The position numbers and the translations under genes are program-made. This document shows positions 41,919-48,449 of a stretch of 48,449 nt of DNA, in pieces; position 1 is the stretch's first letter, and each line of letters begins with the position of its first letter. The notes beneath the pieces were generated by a model that did not search any database, was not told the DNA's origin, and saw only the letters and a list, made by a program, of their open reading frames with translations. The DNA is from Lachnospiraceae bacterium (GTDB lineage: Bacteria; Bacillota; Clostridia; Lachnospirales; Lachnospiraceae): positions 1-48,449 of the forward strand of contig JAUNTC010000004.1 of NCBI GenBank assembly GCA_030538915.1. Direction: 5' to 3'.

Positions 41919-42812
41919 ATGAGTGAGTGTGAATTATGCCCGCGTATGTGCGGAGCAGACAGAGAACATGGAAAACGCGGTTTTTGTGGAGAGACAAATG
42001 AAATCCGTGCAGCGAGAGCAGCTTTGCATATGTGGGAAGAACCTTGCATATCAGGAAAAGAAGGATCCGGGACGGTGTTTTTTACCGGATGCACTCTTAG
42101 ATGTGTCTTTTGTCAGAACCATGAGATCGCAGCAAGCAAGATCGGAAAGGTTATCACAAGTGAACATCTGGCAGAGATATTTCTTCAATTGCAGGAAAAA
42201 GGAGCGAACAATATTAATCTTGTGACGCCGACACAATTCGTGCCACAGATTGTCCGCGCTCTTCGGATGGCGAAAGAGCAGGGACTGATGCTTCCAATCG
42301 TATATAATACTGGAGGGTATGAGAGAGTAGAAACCTTGAAAATGTTAGAAGGTCTGGTAGATATTTATTTGCCAGACCTCAAATATTTCAATGCAGAGCA
42401 TGCGAAAAAGTATTCTATGGCAGAAGATTATCCGGAAGTTGCAAAGCTTGCTCTTGAAGAGATGGTCCGTCAGGTTGGAGCGCCGGTCTTTGATGAACGT
42501 GGAATAATGAAACGCGGAGTGATCGTCCGGCACCTGTTATTGCCGGGATGTCTGGCAGATGCGAAGCGAGTGGTAACATATCTTTATGAAACATATGGAG
42601 ATCAGATTTATATAAGCCTCATGAGCCAGTATACGCCACTTGGAACACTGGATGTAGAAAAATATCCGGAATTAAATCGAACAGTGCCTGCATATGCATA
42701 CGAAAGACTGATTGATTATGCACTTTCACTTGGTGTGACACAGGCATTTATCCAGGAGGGCGATGTGGCGAAAGAAAGCTTTATACCGCCGTTTACATTA
42801 GAAGGACTGTAA
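41919..42812 (+). CDS. PflA-like radical SAM protein (COG1313/PflX type)
   Basis: A 297-residue radical SAM protein. The catalytic cluster motif is GCTLRCVFCQN (CxxxCxxC). An N-terminal cysteine group, CELCPRMCGADREHGKRGFCG, is typical of the PflX/COG1313 branch rather than true pyruvate-formate-lyase activase. Other blocks are NLVTPTQFVPQIV, VYNTGGYE, DIYLPDLKYF and MSQYTPLG. The substrate protein of this branch is not firmly known. The ATG at 41913 is only 2 nt from AAGGA, so the ATG at 41919 (8 nt gap) is preferred. It is followed 79 bp later by an NhaC-type antiporter gene. Confidence 0.85.
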   Translation: MSECELCPRMCGADREHGKRGFCGETNEIRAARAALHMWEEPCISGKEGSGTVFFTGCTLRCVFCQNHEIAASKIGKVITSEHLAEIFLQLQEKGANNINLVTPTQFVPQIVRALRMAKEQGLMLPIVYNTGGYERVETLKMLEGLVDIYLPDLKYFNAEHAKKYSMAEDYPEVAKLALEEMVRQVGAPVFDERGIMKRGVIVRHLLLPGCLADAKRVVTYLYETYGDQIYISLMSQYTPLGTLDVEKYPELNRTVPAYAYERLIDYALSLGVTQAFIQEGDVAKESFIPPFTLEGL

Positions 42813-42844
42813 GAAAAAAGGATTGTGGAGCGTGCATAAAAATG

Positions 42845-42857
42845 GTACTATTAGTAC
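42845..42857 (+). promoter_or_regulatory. Palindrome in the promoter region of the NhaC-type gene
   Basis: GTACTATTAGTAC is a perfect 13-bp palindrome (6-bp arms, one central base). It is followed directly by TATACT, a possible -10 box at 42859-42864, so it may be an operator. Confidence 0.4.
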
Positions 42858-42891
42858 TATACTTTAAAGAAAAGAGAGGTAGAATGAGGGA

Positions 42892-44202
42892 ATGGAAAAA
42901 AGAAATGGGAAAGCACTGCTCCCAATAGCAGTATTTGTAGTTTTGTACCTGGGGCTTGGTATATTGTTTGAGTACGGTCTGAATATCGAGATGGGATTTT
43001 ATAAAATTCCTGTTGTAGTAATATTCCTGGCAGCATTGCTCGTTGCCTGTGTGCAGAATCGTGCGCTTAACATGAAAGACAAGCTGGCCGTTATGGGAAA
43101 AGGAATCAGCGATCCGAACATTATTACAATGATCATAATCTTTATGCTGTCCGGTATTTTCGTAGGTATTGTAGGAAGAACATCGGCAGAAAGCGTTGCA
43201 TATTTCATCTTATCACTGGTTCCACCACAGTTTGCGGTAGTTGTACTTTTTGTAGTAAGCTGTTTTGTTTCACTTGCAATGGGCACTTCCGTAGGAACCA
43301 TCACTCTGATCGTACCGATCGGAATCGCAGTAGCAAAAGTATCCGGATTTAATTTGCCGGTCTGCATCGGATCTGTAATGAGTGGTGCTATGTTTGGAGA
43401 TAACCTGTCATTTATCTCCGATACAACAATCGCAGCATGTAACGGACAGGGCTGTGAAATGAAAGATAAATTCAAAGAAAACTTTTTTATTGCACTTCCT
43501 GCAGCGATTGTCAGTATTATTATTTTATATATTTTATCAGTTAAAAATTACAATGGTGGATTTATCAAAGAAAAATACGAATTAATACAGATCATTCCAT
43601 ACATTCTTGTCCTCGCTGGTGGAATCATCGGATTTAATGTATTCCTCGTACTTCTTACAGGAATTTTAAGTGGTTCGATCATTATGATCGCAACAGGAAT
43701 GGTAGCACCGACAGATCTGCTTGGAAATATGGGAACCGGAGCAGCCGGAATGTTTGAGACAAGTATGGTTGCGATCCTTGTAGCATCTATCTGTGCATTG
43801 ATCAAAGAATATGGAGGATTTGCGGCGCTTTTACATTGGATAAAGAAAGTCTTCAAAGGAAGAAAAGGTGGACTTTTAGGAATGGGTCTGTTAGTAGGGC
43901 TGATGGATATTTCCACTGCGAACAATACAGTTGCTATCGTTATGGCAAACCCGATCGCAAAGGAAATGTCAAAAGAGTATGGAATCAGTTCTAAAAAGGC
44001 TGCGTCTATTCTGGATACGTTTTCCTGTGTGTTCCAGGGAATCCTTCCTTACGGAGCACAGATGCTAGTTGCAGTTTCCGCTGCAGCAAGCTTAGGAGAG
44101 ACAGTCAGCGCATTTGAGATCCTTCCAATGCTGTTGTATCCTTACATGCTGTTGATCAGCTCGCTTGTATTTATAGCGTTTGGGAAAGAAAAACAGGAAT
44201 AG
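42892..44202 (+). CDS. NhaC-family Na+/H+ antiporter-like transporter
   Basis: A 436-residue polytopic membrane protein with the features of the NhaC family: VVVLFVVSCFVSLAMGTSVGTITLIVPIG, then SGAMFGDNLSFISDTTIAAC, where the conserved GDxxSxxSDTT motif is plain, and late DISTANNTVAIVMANPIAKE. NhaC relatives exchange Na+ for H+ or exchange malate/lactate-type acids with Na+, so the substrate is open. GAGGG just upstream and GAGAGG 12 nt upstream are the possible ribosome binding sites, neither ideal, so the exact start is uncertain. Confidence 0.87.
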   Translation: MEKRNGKALLPIAVFVVLYLGLGILFEYGLNIEMGFYKIPVVVIFLAALLVACVQNRALNMKDKLAVMGKGISDPNIITMIIIFMLSGIFVGIVGRTSAESVAYFILSLVPPQFAVVVLFVVSCFVSLAMGTSVGTITLIVPIGIAVAKVSGFNLPVCIGSVMSGAMFGDNLSFISDTTIAACNGQGCEMKDKFKENFFIALPAAIVSIIILYILSVKNYNGGFIKEKYELIQIIPYILVLAGGIIGFNVFLVLLTGILSGSIIMIATGMVAPTDLLGNMGTGAAGMFETSMVAILVASICALIKEYGGFAALLHWIKKVFKGRKGGLLGMGLLVGLMDISTANNTVAIVMANPIAKEMSKEYGISSKKAASILDTFSCVFQGILPYGAQMLVAVSAAASLGETVSAFEILPMLLYPYMLLISSLVFIAFGKEKQE

Positions 44203-44244
44203 GAAGAATCGATACAAACATGCTTACATATAAAAAGTACTCTA

Positions 44245-44274
44245 TTGACATACTTTGTAATAACGGATTAGTAT
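44245..44274 (+). promoter_or_regulatory. Sigma-A promoter of the BspA-type LRR gene
   Basis: TTGACA (44245-44250) and TAGTAT (44269-44274) are separated by 18 nt. Confidence 0.65.
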
Positions 44275-44309
44275 GAAATAAGAAATATTTTTATACGAGG
44301 TGACAAAAA

Positions 44310-46223
44310 ATGAAACTGAAACAAATGATGGCAATTGGGTTATCAACAGCAATAGTTTTAGCTGCAATGCCAGGTGGAACAGTTGTATTAGCCAACGAAA
44401 AGCAGAGCAGTACAGCTACAGTAAGTAACGATGAGACAAGCAAGGACATTGCAAAAGAAACGTCCGAATATGGAAATCTTGTAGCCAGTGATACGATTGC
44501 AGACACGGATGTTACATGGAGCGTTTACGACAGTGGAACGCTTGTAATCGAAGGAACTGGTGTTACACCTGACTGGTCACCGTGGTTTGAATACAAAGAG
44601 CAGATCACGGATGTAATTATCGGTGATGGAATTACAACACTTGGCGAAAGAAACTTTATGAATTATCCAAATCTGAAGTCTGTTACTATGAAAGGAGCAC
44701 TTTCCAAGATCAGTAATTCTGCATTCGAAGGATGTAAGAAACTTACAAGTATTACAGCATCAGGCAAAACAAATGCTGCCGGTAAAAAAGTGCTTCAGCT
44801 TGGGGAATGTGTATTTAAAGATTGTACTGGACTTAAAAGTGCAGAATTTTCCGGAAGTCTTGCAGTAGCAAAAAATGCATTTGAAGGATGTACAAGTCTC
44901 AACAGCATCACAGCAACAGATTCCGAGATGGCATTACTTGCAAATTATGCTTTTATAAACTGTACGAATCTTACAGAAGTGAATCTGCCGGGCAAACTGT
45001 TGATACAGGAAGGAGCCTTCTGTGATTGTACAAGCCTGAAAAAATTTGATTTTTCAAAAGTGTCCAGCCTTGGGAGAATAGCATTTTACAATTGCAGCAG
45101 TCTGGAAAGCATTGAATTTCCGGAAACAGTTACAGTGATTAATGACAGTACATTCCAGAATTGTAGCAGTCTGACATCACTGAACATTCCGGGGACTGTT
45201 AAAACAATCGGTGCAAATGCATTTTCTGGTTGTAAAAACCTCAAAGAACTGAAGATTGAAGATGGAGTTACAAGTATCGGTGAGTATGCGTTTACCGGTT
45301 GTGAAAATCTGGAAACAGTAACACTTCCTAAAACGGCAACAATTGGAGATTGTATTATTTCAGATTACAAACCAGTAAAAACAATCAGATATTCAGGAAC
45401 AAGAGAAGAATGGTTAAAAGCTGGTTTGCATTCAGAGAATTTCTATAATGCAAAAGTGTATTATGAATACAAGGCAGATCATGAACATTCATTTGTAACT
45501 TATACATATACCTATCCGGATTCTTGTACAGAACCAGGAAAAAAAGTAACCGAATGTAAATACTGTGGTTATGTAAAGTCAGAAGAAGTGATTCCGGCAG
45601 CGCATAAATTTATGCCTTGGAAAACAACAAAGGCAGCCACAATTTTTGCACCGGCAGAGCAGACAAGAAGCTGTAGTGTATGTGGATATGAGGAAACAAG
45701 AAGCAACGGGAAAAAACTTCCTGCAACAATAAAAGTGAATGCAACAAAACTTCCGTTGAAAGTAAAACAGAAAACGACAGCATTAAAAGTCAGCGGACTT
45801 ACAAAGGGAGATTCGATAGTCTCATGGAAATCCAGCAATTCAAAAGTTGTAAAAGTATCCGGAAAATCTAACGGAACATGCACACTTACAGCTGGAAGCA
45901 AAAAAGGAAAAGCAACGATCACTGTAACTTTGAAAAGTGGATTAAAGAAGAAGATTACAATTACAGTTCAGAAAGATGCTGTAAAGACTACAAAGATCAC
46001 AGGAATTGCAAAAAGTCTGAAGCTGAAAAAGAATCAGACAGCAAAATTAAAAGCATCTGTAGCGCCACTGACAAGTCTTCAGAAAGTGACATACAAATCC
46101 AGCAATACGAAAGTTGCGACAGTTACTTCAAAAGGAGTTGTTAAAGCAAAGAAGAAGGGTACAGCTGTGATCACAGTGAAATCTGGAAGCAAAACAGTGA
46201 AATGTAAAGTGACAGTAAAATAA
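44310..46223 (+). CDS. Secreted BspA-type leucine-rich repeat protein with two Ig-like domains
   Basis: A 637-residue exported protein. A signal peptide (about residues 1-29, ending VLA) is followed by an acidic linker and then LRR_5/BspA-type repeats of about 23 residues (for example IGANAFSGCKNLKELKIEDG and IGEYAFTGCENLETVTLP) at about 95-355. A Cys-pair region (CKYCGYV, CSVCGYE) follows, and two BIG2-like Ig domains make up the rest, with SWKSSNSKVVKVSG and TYKSSNTKVATVTS. Such proteins bind host or microbial surfaces. No sortase motif is seen, so attachment is unclear. The start follows GAGGTG. The gene converges on another LRR-type gene. Confidence 0.87.
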   Translation: MKLKQMMAIGLSTAIVLAAMPGGTVVLANEKQSSTATVSNDETSKDIAKETSEYGNLVASDTIADTDVTWSVYDSGTLVIEGTGVTPDWSPWFEYKEQITDVIIGDGITTLGERNFMNYPNLKSVTMKGALSKISNSAFEGCKKLTSITASGKTNAAGKKVLQLGECVFKDCTGLKSAEFSGSLAVAKNAFEGCTSLNSITATDSEMALLANYAFINCTNLTEVNLPGKLLIQEGAFCDCTSLKKFDFSKVSSLGRIAFYNCSSLESIEFPETVTVINDSTFQNCSSLTSLNIPGTVKTIGANAFSGCKNLKELKIEDGVTSIGEYAFTGCENLETVTLPKTATIGDCIISDYKPVKTIRYSGTREEWLKAGLHSENFYNAKVYYEYKADHEHSFVTYTYTYPDSCTEPGKKVTECKYCGYVKSEEVIPAAHKFMPWKTTKAATIFAPAEQTRSCSVCGYEETRSNGKKLPATIKVNATKLPLKVKQKTTALKVSGLTKGDSIVSWKSSNSKVVKVSGKSNGTCTLTAGSKKGKATITVTLKSGLKKKITITVQKDAVKTTKITGIAKSLKLKKNQTAKLKASVAPLTSLQKVTYKSSNTKVATVTSKGVVKAKKKGTAVITVKSGSKTVKCKVTVK

Positions 46224-46234
46224 ACAACAAGAAA

Positions 46235-46267
46235 GGGTGTGCAGTCGATAAACTGCGCACCCTTTTT
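46235..46267 (+). terminator. Rho-independent terminator of the BspA-type LRR gene
   Basis: An 11-bp stem, GGGTGTGCAGT with ACTGCGCACCC (one G-T pair) and a 6-nt loop, is followed by TTTTT. Confidence 0.92.
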
Positions 46268-46287
46268 ACGTGTGCCAAGCATACGAC

Positions 46288-46311
46288 AAAAAGGTCCGGT
46301 GGACCTTTTTT
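46288..46311 (-). terminator. Terminator overlapping the stop codon of the DUF285 gene
   Basis: AAAAAGGTCC and GGACCTTTTT form a 10-bp stem with a 3-nt loop. On the minus strand a T run follows. The hairpin begins within the TAA stop at 46312-46310. Confidence 0.8.
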
Positions 46312-47374
46312 AGTGACGTGTGGCTGCTTGACTTGGTTCAATGATCTTCCAGTGCTTTATGGCTCTTGCATAAGTTTTTTGGGAACCACAAAGAGTATCT
46401 TTTCCTTTTTGTGTAACAATTACGGTTACCTTCGATGGCACATTGTAGAACATATAAGACAAACTGCTTTTTGTTTTGTCAAAGGTGAAATTTCGGATGT
46501 CCAGGGATTTTAGCCTTCTACAGTCAAAAAACATTGCACGCATGCCAGTGACATGTGAAGTGTTGAAATTACTTAAATTTAATGTGCTTAAAGCACTCGT
46601 TCCGTTGAACATATATTTCATGTCAGTAACTTTTGCTGTATCGAAATTGCGCAGATTTAACGTTTTGAGTTTGGCGCATTCAGCAAACATACTGGACATA
46701 TTTTGCACGTTAGAAGTGTTAAAATTACTTACATTTAAAGATGTCAGCTTCTGGCATCCGGCAAACATACCTTCCATACTGGTTACTTTGGCAGTGTTTA
46801 ATTTTCTTACATTCAAAGATTTTAAGTTATGACAATAAGCAAACATGTAATTCATTTTTTGAACTTTCTTAGTGTTGAAAGTGCTTACATCTAACCGAGA
46901 TAATCGAATGCAGGAATAAAACATTTTTGTCATTCTCTTAGCACTTTTGGTGCTGAAATGACTCAGATTCAGTCTTGTTAATTTGTTGCAGGTAGCAAAC
47001 ATACCGGACATGTTTGTTGCGGCACTCGTATTGAAATTTTTCATGTTCTTAAAAGTTGTCACTTTAGTCATTCCGGCAAAATACAAGGAGCAGTTTTTCG
47101 GTTTGACCATTCCCTTGAATTGGATGCTTGTTACTTCTCTTTTGTTTATTAAGTCACTCGGTCTGGCTACTCTTTTGTTTTCAAGAACGCGTCTGCCTCT
47201 CTGTGGTACGATTCTCTTTTGTGATACTACCAAATTCCCGTTCGTATATAAGCAACAATAAACTTTACTTACCGGTTTTGATGCCGCTTTTGCTTTCATT
47301 GGTGATGATAAGCAGCACACCATCATCAAAAGCGAGAGTGTAAATAGGATTTGTTTTGTGATTTTTTTTGACAT
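46310..47374 (-). CDS. Secreted BspA-like (DUF285) repeat protein
   Basis: A 354-residue exported protein with a signal peptide of about 30 residues (ending KAKAA). The body is a run of DUF285 repeats of about 25 residues, with a regular pattern such as LTSLNVSNFNTSNVQNMSSM followed by FAECAKLKTLNLRNFDTAKV. At least seven copies are seen between about residues 100 and 320. These repeats form an elongated beta-structured adhesin in Mycoplasma and Firmicutes. AAGGAG precedes the ATG. The C-terminus has no anchor motif. It is convergent with the LRR_5-type gene and has its own promoter at 47469-47497. Confidence 0.87.
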   Translation of the reverse strand: MSKKITKQILFTLSLLMMVCCLSSPMKAKAASKPVSKVYCCLYTNGNLVVSQKRIVPQRGRRVLENKRVARPSDLINKREVTSIQFKGMVKPKNCSLYFAGMTKVTTFKNMKNFNTSAATNMSGMFATCNKLTRLNLSHFSTKSAKRMTKMFYSCIRLSRLDVSTFNTKKVQKMNYMFAYCHNLKSLNVRKLNTAKVTSMEGMFAGCQKLTSLNVSNFNTSNVQNMSSMFAECAKLKTLNLRNFDTAKVTDMKYMFNGTSALSTLNLSNFNTSHVTGMRAMFFDCRRLKSLDIRNFTFDKTKSSLSYMFYNVPSKVTVIVTQKGKDTLCGSQKTYARAIKHWKIIEPSQAATRH

Positions 47375-47468
47375 ATGAATTCTCCTTTAGATAATGACAT
47401 TGGAAACATTTTGCAAGCAAAAAAGTTGTCTCTGATGTAGATGTATGTTCAAATGCCTAGTATCCTAT

Positions 47469-47497
47469 ATTTTACCTCTTTTTGGGGCGGATTTCAA
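47469..47497 (-). promoter_or_regulatory. Sigma-A promoter of the DUF285 gene
   Basis: On the minus strand, TTGAAA (47497-47492) and TAAAAT (47474-47469) are separated by 17 nt, giving a leader of about 90 nt. Confidence 0.6.
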
Positions 47498-47543
47498 CGA
47501 TGAGATCGTAATGTTTTCTTGAGGAATAAAGTCAAAACTATAG

Positions 47544-48343
47544 TTATATTTTAAAGGTTTCCAGATCGTCCGGAACATATAAATTTCCGTGATAATATTG
47601 TTTCCCTTCTGCAGTATAGAGCTTTTTCCTCTCAGTCAGATGTGTTCTTCCGTATGATAAAGGAGCAAATTTGGAATTCCAAGGGCTTCCGCCAGCTGAC
47701 ACGCCTCTTTTACAGTGCTGTGATGTTTCTCATAAGGTTTGAATTTATCAGCTTCTGAAAAAAGACAGAAGGCTTCGTGGAGTAACCAGTCACTTCCTTT
47801 TACGTATGGTTCATTTTCCTCGTTGTATGGTTCATCGCCTACGCAGGTGAATTTTTTGTTATCTGAGATTTCCATAGTGAATCCAAATTGTTTTGCCTTG
47901 GTAGAGTGTATATCAAAAAAGGTTACTGGACAGTTAAGAATTGTTCGTTTGCTTCCATTTTCCACGATCTCAAACTGTATGCGGTTGTTCATATGCTTAC
48001 AAACTTTCTGCTGAATCGTCATATTTGCGATTGCCTGAATTTTTTCTGCAAGCTCTGCATGACAATAAATGCGAAGAATTCCATCGTATTTTCCCTGATT
48101 CATATGTTGACCGATGATTCGAATGAGCCAGATAACACCAAGAACATGGTCAACATGCTCATGGGTAACAAAGATATCATGGATATCGTTAATATCAATT
48201 TTTGTATCTTTGAGTACCTTCAATATACGGTTCCCACCACCGGCATCGATTAAAAAATGTCTGTTTTTGTCAGAAAGTGCAAAACAAGTGTTGTAGCATT
48301 CGGAAACAGCAGCGTTTCCAGTTCCTAAAATTGTAAGTTTCAT
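47544..48343 (-). pseudogene. Metallo-beta-lactamase-fold hydrolase (RNase Z-like), frameshifted near the 3' end
   Basis: The gene starts at the ATG at 48343 behind AAAGGAA. It encodes a metallo-beta-lactamase fold with the zinc motif THEHVDH (HxHxDH), LIDAGGGN before it, and CVGDEPYN and LLHEAFCLF later, resembling RNase Z-like phosphodiesterases. The frame ends prematurely at HTEEHI-stop (47638-47636). In the next frame the sequence continues as LTERKKLYTAEGKQYYHGNLYVPDDLETFKI to a TAA at 47546-47544. This reads as the native end, so one base was probably lost near 47645 (for example one A in GAAGAACACAT). The catalytic part is complete, so the shortened protein may still fold. A sequencing error is also possible. 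Confidence 0.78.
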
Positions 48344-48400
48344 TTGTCTGGTTCCTTTCTTTTTGTAAATATATAATATTGTACATCTTATAAATATCTC

Positions 48401-48435
48401 AGTCGAGAAGACTCCCACTTCTTTCAGGTGGTGAG
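48401..48435. repeat. Two adjacent hairpins at the window edge, possible IS200/IS605-type element end
   Basis: AGTC-N5-GACT (48401-48413) is followed by CTCCCAC (48412-48418) and GTGG-T-GAG (48428-48435), which pair with one bulge and a 9-nt loop. Subterminal hairpins of this type are found at the ends of IS200/IS605 elements. No transposase or TnpB is visible, because the window ends. Confidence 0.3.
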
Positions 48436-48449
48436 TAATAACAAATTTG

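Overview
The window is typical of a low-GC, strictly anaerobic Gram-positive bacterium of the class Clostridia, most likely a gut Lachnospiraceae. The clues are strong AGGAGG-type ribosome binding sites, sigma-A promoters of TTGACA/TATAAT type, short intergenic gaps, an ECF-type vitamin transporter component, a rubredoxin/hemerythrin oxygen-defence set, a sucrose gene remnant and large secreted proteins with BspA-type leucine-rich repeats and Ig-like domains. No gap exceeds 300 bases. I saw no rRNA, CRISPR array, prophage or intact insertion sequence.

Layout. 1-5043: the end of a secreted 3D-like protein, a class I aminotransferase, coaBC diverging from an ECF S component (probably PanT) that is translationally coupled to a U32-like protein, and tRNA-Trp. 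5090-12040: a B3/4 protein, an EamA transporter, and a tight minus-strand operon read as Rrf2 regulator, lrgA, lrgB and two ABC half-transporters forming a heterodimeric exporter. 12058-18090: LysR plus NCS2 permease, a MATE pump, a HAD phosphatase/mutase with a TetR regulator, and a DUF308 membrane protein. 18132-22365: a radical SAM enzyme, a short UvrD/PcrA-like helicase and a DUF4230 protein.

22403-24205 is the most interesting part. A minus-strand gene downstream of a bacteriohemerythrin gene has an in-frame UGA followed by UGU and a SECIS-like hairpin, so it is a likely selenoprotein of 100 residues that ordinary ORF calling splits. A Crp/Fnr-family regulator is divergent from this pair, and a 54-residue rubredoxin follows. 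The rubredoxin promoter has a perfect 16-bp palindrome centred at -41.5, the place expected for a Crp/Fnr-type activator. Together this looks like a small oxygen or redox-stress regulon.

24241-30708 holds housekeeping and membrane functions: an rRNA methyltransferase, a phospholipase D family protein, an FUSC-like membrane protein, a zinc alcohol dehydrogenase, a DUF6904-like protein and a YeiH-type transporter. 30876-35958 is a decayed zone: a truncated YgjP-like metallopeptidase joined to an unrelated ORF, a LacI repressor fused out of frame to the C-terminal half of a GH32 sucrase, and a secreted FG-GAP protein broken by a TAA. 36204-47374 encodes surface functions: an 1884-residue protein joining a phosphodiester glycosidase to a purple-acid-phosphatase-like domain, a PflA-like radical SAM protein, an NhaC antiporter and two convergent BspA-type proteins. 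The right end has a frameshifted metallo-beta-lactamase-fold gene and paired hairpins that may be the edge of an IS200/IS605-like element.
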